A DNA stretch of 64,000 bases from Nocardia araoensis NBRC 100135 (GCF_000308435.1 NZ_BAFR01000147.1:16231-80230); one strand, 5' to 3'. Shown: positions 51,214 to 59,497, counted from the first letter of the stretch. The notes: generated by a model from the sequence alone, not told the origin. Numbers and translations: made by a program.

Positions 51214-51381
51214 TCACCGTCCAACAGCCCTTTTTCTCAGACGCGAGAAAAAGGTCTCGATATGCATTCCCGGATCAATTCCCGAATACAGAACGCACAG
51301 CTCGGAGCGGGATTCGACACTACGAACCCGCAAACACAGCTCCTCCGATATCAACGAAACGTCTATCGAATCACTGTCCGT
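51214..51381 (-). CDS. Possible 55-residue leader protein upstream of the operon
   Basis: An open frame from ATG 51381 to a TGA 13 bases before the ACP start. It begins MTDSDSIDVSLISEELC and ends FSRLRKRAVGR; composition is mixed and protein-like, with no recognised domain. No good ribosome site precedes it, and its last third overlaps the hairpin at 51229-51254. It could be a leader peptide, the tail of a truncated gene, or chance. Confidence 0.28.
   Translation of the reverse strand, partial: TDSDSIDVSLISEELCLRVRSVESRSELCVLYSGIDPGMHIETFFSRLRKRAVGR
51229..51254 (-). promoter_or_regulatory. Hairpin just before the 12-gene operon
   Basis: CCTTTTTCTC and its exact complement GAGAAAAAGG flank a six-base loop, 29 bases before the first ATG. 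Ten-base arms rich in A/T are unusual in this DNA. On the transcript it would form a hairpin close to the ribosome site of the ACP; as DNA it could be an operator. A terminator is less likely since no T-run follows on the minus strand. Confidence 0.5.
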
Positions 51382-51396
51382 CATCGACCGCCGCAC

Positions 51397-52451
51397 TGCA
51401 GTGCAATGACGCCGCCACCAGTTCTTTCATCTCTACACCCGCAAAATGGGTGGCGCAATTCAGCAGATCCTGTGGCTCAGCCCCTTCAGCAGGCAGCTAC
51501 GGGGAGGCTAATTTTCTGCCGTCCTGTCGCGGGAAACAAACTCCCACACGAGCATTCGTGCCCGAAGCCAACCGCATCCCAGACGCCTCGGCATCCAGTT
51601 CATCGATAGCGAACGATCCTCTACACTTACCCAGGGAACAGCAATGGATTCGCGATCGAGAATGGGCAGCTCATGCCTTACTTTCGCGGCGAAGCGGCGA
51701 GAGTTCGAACCGACCCACCGGTATCTTCGAGCAGAAATTACCCCTACCGCATTTCGACGGATAGAGGAAGACGTGTAACCGTCTTTTTACCGCAGCCACC
51801 CGGCGACGCGAGGCCAGGAACTACCGGCTAACCCCCGGACGCCCGACCGTATGTGACGCCTCTCATTTTGCGCTGGCAAGTATGCGGAAAAGCTGTGACT
51901 GTCCACAATGATGCCCCCACCAGGACTTCGCCCAGGCCACGTCCCGGCGAAACGGTCCACTACTACTTCCGAGGCGAGTGTGGACGAACTCTCCTAACCG
52001 ACCGACCCCACCCGATGGCCGAGTACATCATCTGCCTACCCACTCCGGAAGCCACATGACCAGAGCCCGACGGTCCCGCCCGGTCAGCCCGCGATCAACA
52101 GCCACACCGCCTGCATGTCTTCGGCCAGTTGGTGGCACGATTACCGATATGACCCCCACCGTCGTCGCGACGGCACCGTGGTTCGCGATCGACGAAGTCG
52201 CCTGGCCGACAACCTGATCCCGCAGCCGAAGGAACATCGACGGCCTATCCGACGGGCACATGAGGACCGGAGTGAGCACCACTCGTCCCGCGAGGTCCCG
52301 CCAGATCTGCTGGGGTCGCGATCCCGTTGCGAGCTGGTCTGCTTCGTACAGACTGCGCTTCGTGCTGACAACGCCCCAAGTGCACGTATGGCCTCCGCGG
52401 TCTCCCGCTGGGCTTCCGCCTGCGCGCGGGCAGCATTGGCAGCGGCGCAGG
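51397..52451. other. 1-kb AT-richer region with no gene recognised
   Basis: GC is visibly lower than in flanking genes. Several short frames exist on both strands (for example 51853-52059 plus, 68 codons), none with a family motif or a good ribosome site. The promoter of the 12-gene operon should lie near its left edge. I see no complete transposase, integrase or regulator here. Confidence 0.45.
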
Positions 52452-52847
52452 ATGAACGTCGAAGTCAGCGTCGTCGCCGGAGATCCCTGGTCCGCAGCGG
52501 AGCGGGCGAAGATTGACAAGTCGTCGGCTCCGGATCTGTTCGGCACCTCGCTCAGACCGCTGGAACCTGCACCATTCGCTGTGCGATACGAGTACCGCTG
52601 CGAATCGTCGAAATGCCGCGGCCACGACCAGAAAGTGCTCGACTGGGAGGCAGGACGAGCCGGCCGACGCCGGCTGAAGTCCCACGGCGCCCTACGAGCG
52701 CACGAGATGCTCCTCGAGAAGTGGCGCGACACAATGCTCTCACCTGACCGCGATGTCCACTTCTACGTCGGCAACCAGAACCAGCACCGCCGATCCTTCT
52801 CCGTCCTCGGCGTCTGGTACCCCAAGACTGAACTCGCCTTGTTCTAG
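52452..52847 (+). CDS. Hypothetical protein paired with a DUF488 gene
   Basis: 131 residues from ATG 52452. The second half is convincing: FAVRYEYRCESSKCRGHDQK with two Cys and a His, VLDWEAGRAGRRRLKSHGAL, VHFYVGNQNQHRRSFSVLGV and the terminal YPKTELALF. I associate this pattern with hypothetical proteins often found beside DUF488 genes. No catalytic assignment. Its stop overlaps the convergent DUF488 stop by four bases. The frame is open for another 64 codons upstream, so the N-terminus is uncertain. Confidence 0.6.
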   Translation: MNVEVSVVAGDPWSAAERAKIDKSSAPDLFGTSLRPLEPAPFAVRYEYRCESSKCRGHDQKVLDWEAGRAGRRRLKSHGALRAHEMLLEKWRDTMLSPDRDVHFYVGNQNQHRRSFSVLGVWYPKTELALF

Positions 52848-53317
52848 ACGTGTACCACCGCCGCGTCGGGGCGGGCTTCGAGCAGTCGATGCACCACCAT
52901 GCCACGATGGCACTCGGCATGATCGTGCTCGAAGCACAGCAACGCCACCACACCACCATCGAGAAGCTCGGACACGTGCGCAAGAGCGTCAGTCGCAGCG
53001 GCACTATCGAGTAAGTCGTGATACCGGGCGCGGGATTCTGGCTCACCGGCGCGGAAACCATCCCGATTGCTCTTCGGATTGCCGAGTGCACGGTGGTGGA
53101 CGTAACCGATGCCCACCGCAGCAAGAGCCTCGGCGAGCTTCGTCTTCGACAACCCAGGTTTGCGGCTCAGCGGAGTCAGGCGCACATCGACGAGCACCCG
53201 GACGTTTTGTTCGACGAGCTGGGCGACAAGATCATCGATGGTTTTCCCCTCGTAGCCGATACTGACGAGGGTTCCTTCGGCGGCGTCGTAGTCGGCGGCA
53301 GTGTCAGGGGCTCCCAT
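52844..53317 (-). CDS. DUF488-family protein
   Basis: 157 residues. SIGYEGKTIDDLVAQLVEQN at the N-terminus, VLVDVRLTPLSRKPGLSKTK in the middle and ALLCFEHDHAECHRGMVVHR at the end are the DUF488 signature, with the conserved Cys and His of the last motif possibly forming an active site. Function not established. The ATG at 53317 sits inside a perfect dyad (53314-53329), suggesting autoregulation at the start codon. Convergent with its partner gene. Confidence 0.82.
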   Translation of the reverse strand: MGAPDTAADYDAAEGTLVSIGYEGKTIDDLVAQLVEQNVRVLVDVRLTPLSRKPGLSKTKLAEALAAVGIGYVHHRALGNPKSNRDGFRAGEPESRARYHDLLDSAAATDALAHVSELLDGGVVALLCFEHDHAECHRGMVVHRLLEARPDAAVVHV

Positions 53318-53358
53318 AGGTTCCTATGGTGCACCAACCACTTGGTGCACCAACCACT
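53314..53358. repeat. Start-codon dyad plus tandem 15-bp repeat upstream of DUF488 gene
   Basis: CCATAGG-TT-CCTATGG (53314-53329) is a perfect dyad covering the DUF488 ATG. It runs into two tandem copies of GGTGCACCAACCACT at 53328-53342 and 53344-53358, one base apart. Each repeat contains the palindrome GGTGCACC. Together they look like a compact operator array. Confidence 0.55.
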
Positions 53359-53555
53359 GCGATGTAGCGCGATGGACCCAAAGTGCGCGCCCGAATCACG
53401 ACCACAGCCCAGTCCGACCTGCCACAATGACTCCCGGTCCCGGCCATACATCCGGATCAGGTCCCACCATTCCGCTGGTAGCACAACGGTAGAGCCATCA
53501 CCAACAAACTTTCAGGGCCAAACCGGGGGGTAAACGAGGCCAGGTCCAATAGAAA

Positions 53556-53588
53556 AGGTCAGGCCCGGTCTAAGACCGGGCCTGACCT
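53556..53588 (-). terminator. Terminator of the tRNA-Ala gene
   Basis: A perfect 15-bp stem (AGGTCAGGCCCGGTC and its complement) with a three-base loop begins 10 bases past the 3' end of the tRNA. On the minus strand it is followed at once by TTTTCTAT, so it is a strong intrinsic terminator for the tRNA transcript. Confidence 0.85.
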
Positions 53589-53598
53589 GCTATTTCTG

Positions 53599-53671
53599 TG
53601 GAGCTAAGGGGACTCGAACCCCTGACCCCCACACTGCCAGTGTGGTGCGCTACCAGCTGCGCCATAGCCCC
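53599..53671 (-). tRNA. tRNA-Ala (anticodon GGC)
   Basis: A full 73-nt cloverleaf on the minus strand: acceptor GGGGCTA / TAGCTCC with the G3:U70 pair that identifies tRNA-Ala, D stem GCGC/GCGC, anticodon arm CCACA-CTGGCAG-TGTGG (anticodon GGC), T arm AGGGG-TTCGAGT-CCCCT and discriminator A. CCA is not encoded. It sits at the right border of the lower-GC region, where islands often insert. Confidence 0.95.
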
Positions 53672-53786
53672 TGGTCGGTTGCGCTCCGGGCGTCCCCGCC
53701 GCGCTTCAATGAAGTTACACCAACGGTGTGTCGGCAACCAAATCGCCTCCATCCGGGGGTGACATGCGTTCCCGATCCGGTTATTA

Positions 53787-53802
53787 TCGAACGTGTGTTC
53801 GA
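53787..53802. promoter_or_regulatory. LexA/SOS-box-like site
   Basis: TCGAACGTGTGTTCGA is an exact match to the actinobacterial SOS box TCGAAC-N4-GTTCGA. It stands in a 709-bp gap with no intact gene. On the plus strand the box runs into GTGTTCGAAGAATTCGGATGGTGA, which reads VFEEFGW and stop, like the first codons of a lost SOS-controlled gene. On the minus strand the next feature is the tRNA-Ala. Confidence 0.6.
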
Positions 53803-54380
53803 AGAATTCGGATGGTGAGGGGCACCGGGCGGTAGGCGGTTGGGCGCTCGGGATGGGCGGAGCAGATGGGGTTGCTGGTCCGCTCGTTTCCGAGCGTCCA
53901 GCGGTCGCCCCGTTCGGGGTCGGATGCACGTGACGGTGCGGCGGAAGCAGTGCCGGACAGGGATATGCCGATCGGTCGGCACGGCTCGCGGACCGGGACT
54001 GAATACGAATTACCCAGCGGTGCATACGGTCCTGTAGCGGGGCAATGAGACATCTCGAGCCGCGGTCAAGGCACAGGTGACCGGATCGCGCTGTCGAGTG
54101 CGCGGGCCGGGTGGCGGCAGGTGGAGCCGTTGCCCGGCCCCAGGCCAACCGAAAGCTCGGCGCGCGGCGATCTCGGGGGCTGGGGATGTCGGGTCGCGCC
54201 GTCGAGTGGGCCGGGGCGTCGATTTGGTGGAGTCGGCGTTCCGGCCCTTCCGTTCACCGGAGGGCCGGATCCACCAGGAAGCGAGGCTGGGTGTGCCGTG
54301 TCCAGGCCGGGATTCGCGCTCGGTGAGAGTAATCACGGAGGTTGTCGCCGGCCGGGAAAGGCGCAACAGCCATCCGCTGC
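53803..54380. other. Gene-free gap between SOS box and DsbA-like gene
   Basis: About 580 bases of GC-rich DNA. Overlapping short frames exist on both strands but none shows a protein motif, a ribosome site or third-position GC bias. I see no RNA gene in it. Confidence 0.45.
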
Positions 54381-55118
54381 TCACCGAGTGAGCGAGACCA
54401 CCCAGTTCTCGTCATTGGTGTCGACCTTGGTCGTGCCGTCGAAGACCGCGGGCGTGGCCGCGGAGCCGCCGAGCGCCGCGGCGAGCGCCGCCGTCTGCGC
54501 CATGGCACTGCTGCGGGCGGCGTCGACCTTGGCGCCGGTGGCGATGCATTGCCGCACGGGTTCGGCGGCCCCGGCGTCGCCCGCGATCGCGACGAGTTCC
54601 TCGTTGCTCAGGTCCGCGCCGCCTTCGCTGGGGCGCTTGGTGGTGAACAGTTCGGTGTGGAACTTGGAGTAGACGGGGCCCGAGCCCGCCTCGGCGACAC
54701 ACTGGTTCGCCGCGACGGCGCGGGTGGAGTAATCCTTGCTCCTGGAGCGGGCGTCGAGGAAGTTCACCAGGCGGTAGCGCACGGCCAGCGCGCCCTCATC
54801 GATCTGCTGCGCGATCTCCTGGCCATAGATGCGCTCCAGGCTGCCGCAGCCGGGGCACAGCGGGTCCTCGAAGATCTCGATGGTCTTCTTCGCGTCCGGG
54901 CGGCCGAGCAGAATCGAACCGTTCTGCTCGAGCATCGAGTGCACCGCCGGGTTCCGCACCGAACCGTAGCCGTCGTTGCGGACGGCCGCGTCGTCCTGCC
55001 CCCAGCGGATCGCCGCGATGACGATCAACACGATCAACACGAGAGCGACCGCACCGAGCGCGTAGGTGGTCGCACTGGACATCGGCCGGGGCGTGTACTT
55101 CGAACGCGATTCGCTCAC
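54381..55118 (-). CDS. Membrane-anchored DsbA-like thioredoxin-fold protein
   Basis: 245 residues from GTG 55118. A short cytoplasmic head, one membrane segment (LGAVALVLIVLIVIAAIRWG, about residues 22-41), then a thioredoxin-fold domain outside the membrane with the redox motif CPGC in EIFEDPLCPGCGSLERIYG and a C-terminal TPAVFDGTTKVD (cis-Pro loop). This is the form of actinobacterial DsbA/SCO-type disulfide proteins. It likely forms or reduces disulfides in exported proteins. It precedes the MFS gene on the same strand but is not coupled. Confidence 0.87.
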   Translation of the reverse strand: MSESRSKYTPRPMSSATTYALGAVALVLIVLIVIAAIRWGQDDAAVRNDGYGSVRNPAVHSMLEQNGSILLGRPDAKKTIEIFEDPLCPGCGSLERIYGQEIAQQIDEGALAVRYRLVNFLDARSRSKDYSTRAVAANQCVAEAGSGPVYSKFHTELFTTKRPSEGGADLSNEELVAIAGDAGAAEPVRQCIATGAKVDAARSSAMAQTAALAAALGGSAATPAVFDGTTKVDTNDENWVVSLTR

Positions 55119-55191
55119 ATCGACACTTTGCCGCAACCAACCGCCACCCCCACCGCCGGGCCACTGATCCGACCTTCGACGGCCACCCGCT

Positions 55192-56778
55192 TCAGCTCCT
55201 GCGGCGGGTTCGCCGTACCGGCCGCGGATGTTTGCCCCGGGACATCGGACGCCCCGGATCGCTCGAGTGTTCAGCTCCGACGACCGCGGTGCCCGGCGCG
55301 GTACGCCCCGGCCCGGCATCGGCCGCCGTACCGCGACGATCACCGCTCACCGTCCCCTCGGACTTCGCGGCCGTCCTGACGCCATTCGTCGTCGACTCGC
55401 GACGACCGGCTACCGCACGGAGATCTTTTACGTTCTCTGCGTGATCACCCGGGACGTCGCCGGACTCGACCACCACCGGCACCGGGCTGTCGGGGATCGG
55501 CGCGCCGGAAACCTCGTTCAGCACGCGAGCAGCGCCCCGCTCGGTGTCTTCTGCGCCGCCGGAACGCTCGTACGGGATCTCCGAGGGAACGGAACTGCCC
55601 CGCCGCAACGGCTCGGGAACCACGGCCCAGACGAGCGCGGCGACAGCGAGCAACGCGCCGGTCACGCCGAGCGCGAGCTCGTAGGACACCTGCTGCGCCA
55701 GCGCGCCCACGGCGACGGGCCCGATGACGGTGCCGAGGTCGGCGGCCATCTGGAAACCGGCCAGCACCGGGCCGCCGCGCGCCTTGGGCCCGATGATGTC
55801 GGCGACGGCCGCCTGCTGGGTCGGCGTGAACATGCCGGACCCGAGGCCTGCCAGGAACGAAGTGGCAAGCAGCCAGGGAAGGTCGGTCGCCAGGCCGAGC
55901 CCCGCCGTTCCCGCCGCGCACACCAGCGAGCCGACGATCACGAACGGTTTGCGCCCCCACCGGTCGGACAATCGCCCCGAGGCGAACAGCACCGCGACGT
56001 TCCCCGCGGCGAACACCGTCAACGCGACACCGGCCATACCCGGCGCCTGGTGCAGCACCTCGACGACGAGCAGCGGCACCAACGCCATCCGGACACCGAA
56101 CACCGCGGCCCCATTGGCGAAGTTCGACAGCAGCACCGCCCGGTACTCCGGCCGCGCCAAGCCCTCCCGGAAGGACATCATGCGGACTCCGCCGACCGGT
56201 TCCGGCGCGGCCAGCTCCGAATGCCGCAGGCTCAGGTACACCACCACGCTCACGGCGAGCAACGCGAGGGCATAGATGACGAACGGCCAGCGCAGCCCGA
56301 GTCCGGACAACGCGCCACCCACCAGCGGCCCGCTCACCGAGCCGACCAGGAAGCTGGTCGACCACAACCCGGAGACCCGGCCGCGCTGCTCCGGCGGAGA
56401 CATCCGGATGACCAGCGCCAGCGACGACACGGTGAACATGGTCGATCCGATGCCGCCGAGCGACCGCAACAGCATGAGCTGCCAATAGCTCTGCGCCAAC
56501 GCGCTGGCACCCGTGGACACCGCGACGATCAGCAGCCCGCCGAGATAGACCGAGCGCTCCCCCAGCCGCTGCACCAGCCGCCCGCTGAGCGGGGCGAACA
56601 GCAACCGCATCAGGGCGAATGCGGACACGATCGCCGATGCGGCCGCCACACCGACGCCGAACCCGCGCGCGAACTGCGGCAGCACCGGGGCGACCAGACC
56701 GAACCCGATGGCGATGACGAACGCGCCCCCGACCAGCACCCAGATCTCGGTGGGCAGGGGCTTGGATCTACCGGTCAC
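55192..56778 (-). CDS. MFS transporter with a long disordered C-terminal tail
   Basis: 528 residues from GTG 56778, whose start lies 11 bases inside the pgm 3' end. Twelve membrane segments in the first 405 residues; the MFS loop 2-3 motif RLVQRLGERSVYLGG and loop 8-9 GRLSDRWGRKPFVIVG are present. The last 120 residues are hydrophilic, rich in Gly, Arg, Glu and Pro, with no fold visible, which is unusual for this family. Probably an efflux pump of the DHA1 type. Overlap with pgm suggests co-transcription. Confidence 0.83.
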   Translation of the reverse strand: MTGRSKPLPTEIWVLVGGAFVIAIGFGLVAPVLPQFARGFGVGVAAASAIVSAFALMRLLFAPLSGRLVQRLGERSVYLGGLLIVAVSTGASALAQSYWQLMLLRSLGGIGSTMFTVSSLALVIRMSPPEQRGRVSGLWSTSFLVGSVSGPLVGGALSGLGLRWPFVIYALALLAVSVVVYLSLRHSELAAPEPVGGVRMMSFREGLARPEYRAVLLSNFANGAAVFGVRMALVPLLVVEVLHQAPGMAGVALTVFAAGNVAVLFASGRLSDRWGRKPFVIVGSLVCAAGTAGLGLATDLPWLLATSFLAGLGSGMFTPTQQAAVADIIGPKARGGPVLAGFQMAADLGTVIGPVAVGALAQQVSYELALGVTGALLAVAALVWAVVPEPLRRGSSVPSEIPYERSGGAEDTERGAARVLNEVSGAPIPDSPVPVVVESGDVPGDHAENVKDLRAVAGRRESTTNGVRTAAKSEGTVSGDRRGTAADAGPGRTAPGTAVVGAEHSSDPGRPMSRGKHPRPVRRTRRRS

Positions 56779-58411
56779 CGGACAGCGCCTGCCCCACCAA
56801 TTCCTCCGCGGCGGTCTGCACCTCGGCGAGGTGTTCCGGGCCGTGGAACGACTCCGCGTAGATCTTGTACTTGTCCTCGGTGCCGGACGGGCGAGCGGCG
56901 AACCACGCGTTCTCGGTGGTCACCTTGAGGCCGCCGAGCGGCGCTCCGTTGCCCCGCGCCCTGGTGAGCACGGCGGTGACCGGCTCCCCGGCGATCTCCT
57001 TCGTGGTGATCATGTCCGGAGTCAACTTCGCGAGCAGCTCTTTCTGTTCCGCGGTGGCCGGCGCGTCGATCCGCGCGTAGGCGGGGCTGCCGTAACGGCG
57101 TTCGAGTTCGACATAGCGCGCCCACGGGCTCTGTCCGGTGACCGCGGCGATCTCGCCGGCGAGCAGGGCGAGCAGGATGCCGTCCTTGTCGGTGGTCCAG
57201 ACCGTGCCGTCCATCCGCAGGAACGACGCGCCCGCGCTCTCCTCGCCGCCGAAGGCCAGGCTTCCGCTGAACAATCCGGGAACGAAGAACTTGAACCCCA
57301 CGGGCACCTCGTGCACGTCGCGGCCGAGCACGGAGACCACCCGGTCGATCATCGACGAGGTCACCGCGGTCTTGCCGATCTTGGTCAGGGCGTCCCAGCC
57401 CATCCGGTTGGCGACCAGGTATTCGATGGCCACCGCGAGGAAATGGTTCGGATTCATCAGCCCGCCGTCGGGCGTGACGATGCCGTGCCGGTCGGCGTCG
57501 GCGTCGTTGCCGGTGGAGATGTCGTAGTCATCCTTGATCCCGATCAGCGAGGCCATCGCATAGCGGGAGGACGGGTCCATCCGGATCTTGCCGTCGCTGT
57601 CGAGCGTCATGAACCGCCACGTGGGGTCCACGAAGGGATTGACGACCTCGAGCTCGAGGTCGTAGCGCTGGCCGATCTCCTCCCAGTAGTCGACGCTGGC
57701 GCCGCCCATCGGGTCGGCGCCGAGGCGGATGCCCGCGCCGCGGATCGCGTCCAGGTTCAGCACGTTGGGCAGGTCGTCGATGTAGTGGTCGAGGTAGTCG
57801 TAGCGCTCAACGCCGGTGGCCAGCGCGCGCTCCAGCGTGGTCCGCTTGACCCCGTCGAGACCGTCGCGCAGCAGTTCGTTCGCGCGGGCGGCGATGGCGT
57901 CGGTGGCCGTATTGTCGGCCGGGCCGCCGTGCGGCGGGTTGTATTTGAAGCCTCCGTCGCGCGGCGGGTTGTGCGACGGGGTGACCACGATGCCGTCGGC
58001 CTGATGCTTGGTCCCGCCCCGATTGTGGCGCAGCACAGCGTGACTCAGTGCGGGCGTGGGGGTGTAGCGATCGCGTGCGTCGATCACCGCGGTGACGTCG
58101 TTGGCGGCGAGCACCTCCAGTGCGGTGGTCCAAGCGGGCTCGGACAGAGCGTGCGTGTCCCTGGCCAGATAGACCGGCCCGGTGATGCCCCGGGTGGCGC
58201 GGTACTCCACGATCGACTGGGTGATCGCCAGGATGTGCGCCTCGTTGAAAGCGCCGTCCAGGCTGGAGCCGCGATGTCCCGACGTTCCGAACGTCACCCG
58301 CTGGGCCGGATCCTCCGCGTCCGGAACACGGCTGTAGTACGCCGTCACCAGGTGTGCGATGTCTTCCAGATCGGTGGGACGTGCGGGACGCCCGGCTCGA
58401 TCGTGGGCCAT
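56768..58411 (-). CDS. pgm: Phosphoglucomutase (alpha-D-glucose phosphate-specific)
   Basis: 547 residues from ATG 58411 (GGGAG upstream), the exact size of E. coli Pgm. VTFGTSGHRGSSLDGAFNEA opens domain 1, the phosphoserine is in GIVVTPSHNPPRDGGFKYNP, metal loop GNDADADRHGIV, sugar loop FGGEESAGASF and phosphate-binding ARPSGTEDKYKIYAES. Interconverts glucose 1-phosphate and glucose 6-phosphate, supplying UDP-glucose, trehalose and glycogen routes. Corresponds to Rv3068c, which in M. tuberculosis also neighbours crcB and DUF190 genes, as here. Confidence 0.95.
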   Translation of the reverse strand: MAHDRAGRPARPTDLEDIAHLVTAYYSRVPDAEDPAQRVTFGTSGHRGSSLDGAFNEAHILAITQSIVEYRATRGITGPVYLARDTHALSEPAWTTALEVLAANDVTAVIDARDRYTPTPALSHAVLRHNRGGTKHQADGIVVTPSHNPPRDGGFKYNPPHGGPADNTATDAIAARANELLRDGLDGVKRTTLERALATGVERYDYLDHYIDDLPNVLNLDAIRGAGIRLGADPMGGASVDYWEEIGQRYDLELEVVNPFVDPTWRFMTLDSDGKIRMDPSSRYAMASLIGIKDDYDISTGNDADADRHGIVTPDGGLMNPNHFLAVAIEYLVANRMGWDALTKIGKTAVTSSMIDRVVSVLGRDVHEVPVGFKFFVPGLFSGSLAFGGEESAGASFLRMDGTVWTTDKDGILLALLAGEIAAVTGQSPWARYVELERRYGSPAYARIDAPATAEQKELLAKLTPDMITTKEIAGEPVTAVLTRARGNGAPLGGLKVTTENAWFAARPSGTEDKYKIYAESFHGPEHLAEVQTAAEELVGQALSGDR

Positions 58412-58458
58412 GCTCGGGTCTCCCTTCCGTATCGGCTGCGCCCGGCTCGTCATCAGGA

Positions 58459-58755
58459 TCATGTCCACGACCGCCCGGCCACCGCCGACCCCGCGGCCAC
58501 GTTCCCGTCGGCCACCAGCCGGAACGTCTCGCAGCCGTACATGCTGAACGTGGTCGGCACGGTGCGGAAGCCAGCTTCCGCGGCGGCGAGCGGTCGATCG
58601 CCCGCCGACGCGCCGCTCAGATCGCCGAGCCGCGCCGAACCGACAATGGTAACGGCCGCCGTGCCCGGCGGCATCGGCGAAGCGAAATCCGCTGGTGCCG
58701 CGGGGCCTATGGGAGAAACGGCCGGGGCGGCGGGCTCGCCACGGGGTCTGGTCAT
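58459..58755 (-). CDS. Small hypothetical protein coupled to DUF190 gene
   Basis: 98 residues. The first third is Pro/Ala-rich (PRGEPAAPAVSPIGPAAPAD), the rest has FRTVPTTFSMYGCETFRLVA and DGNVAAGSAVAG with a single Cys. No family recognised. ATG 58755 overlaps the DUF190 stop (ATGA), the main reason to believe it is expressed. It might be a shortened gene, given the decayed crcB two positions upstream. Confidence 0.5.
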   Translation of the reverse strand: MTRPRGEPAAPAVSPIGPAAPADFASPMPPGTAAVTIVGSARLGDLSGASAGDRPLAAAEAGFRTVPTTFSMYGCETFRLVADGNVAAGSAVAGRSWT

Positions 58756-59114
58756 CGCTCACCTTCCTGCCACTGGTCCACCGGTGCCAATGTGACGTTG
58801 ACCGAGGTGAACAGCTCGGCGTTCCGCTCGACGAAGGCGCGCAGTCGTTCCGGCTCGTCGACCAGCATCAGCATCAGCGGGAGATGGTCGGCGATATCCA
58901 AGATCCGGGTGGTGTGCACATGCGCGGACGCACCGTATCCCTCGATGCCGCGCCACACGCTGGCGCCTGCCAGGCCGCTGTCCCTGGCCCGGCGCACGAT
59001 CTCGTGATATAGGGGCGTGTGCCGCCATTTGTCGTCCTCGTCGAGCAGCACGGTGAGCCGTGCCGCGGGCCGCCACCGTCCCGCCGTGACGCCACCCGCT
59101 TGCGAACCACTCAT
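58752..59114 (-). CDS. DUF190 (PII-like) protein
   Basis: 120 residues from ATG 59114. RLTVLLDEDDKWRHTPLYHE, IVRRARDSGLAGASVWRGIE, GYGASAHVHTTRILDIADHL and PLMLMLVDEPERLRAFV are the DUF190 pattern, a ferredoxin-like PII-type fold often encoded beside CrcB fluoride channels. Here the adjacent crcB is broken, so its usual partner is lost. The frame is open far upstream through the crcB relic, but the ATG with the family N-terminus is at 59114. Confidence 0.82.
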   Translation of the reverse strand: MSGSQAGGVTAGRWRPAARLTVLLDEDDKWRHTPLYHEIVRRARDSGLAGASVWRGIEGYGASAHVHTTRILDIADHLPLMLMLVDEPERLRAFVERNAELFTSVNVTLAPVDQWQEGER

Positions 59115-59497
59115 GCCTGCCCCCTTCCGTCGTGCCGTTCCCATCGCCGAGCCGAACCAGGTACTCACCGTGCCATGCCCGCGCCGGGCTCCGACGCCCC
59201 GGCTACGCCACCGCCACCCCCGATGCGGACGAGCGCGGAAAGTGCCGCGCCGGTCCGAGGAGTCTACGAACCCCGCGGGTGGGGTGGAGAAGGTGGTGCG
59301 ACCGCCGGGTGCGCCGATACCGAGACGGGTGCACAGCAGCCTCTTGGCTACCCACACCGCAGCGGTCGGAATCATCGGGATTCCGATTGCGCAGCATCCC
59401 ACGACATTTACCGCGTACGCCGGGTAGGAGACCGCCCATCTCTGCACGAGACCGGATCGAGCGCAATGCCGATGGCGTTCAGCAAAGCCCGCCACAT
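59115..59497 (-). pseudogene. crcB: Decayed crcB (fluoride channel) gene
   Basis: Pieces of a CrcB protein occur in order but in different frames. From ATG 59497 (GAGGTAA upstream): MWRALLNAIGIALDP. In the next frame: SYPAYAVNVVGCCAIGIP, then RLGIGAPGGRTTFSTPPAGF. NVVGxxxxG and GxxGGxTTFST are the CrcB hallmarks of the channel. After TTFST no membrane helix follows in any frame. At least two frameshifts; the gene cannot make a channel. Confidence 0.65.

Noticed and set aside
51853..52059. 68-codon plus-strand frame in the low-GC region
   Set aside because: No ribosome site, no domain, and codon choice unlike neighbouring genes.
53470..53530. tRNA-like string CTGGTAGCACAACGGTAGAGC near 53474-53494
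   Set aside because: The D-arm resembles a tRNA, but no acceptor or anticodon stem can be paired with the following bases and no T-arm follows. At best a relic; not reported as an RNA gene.
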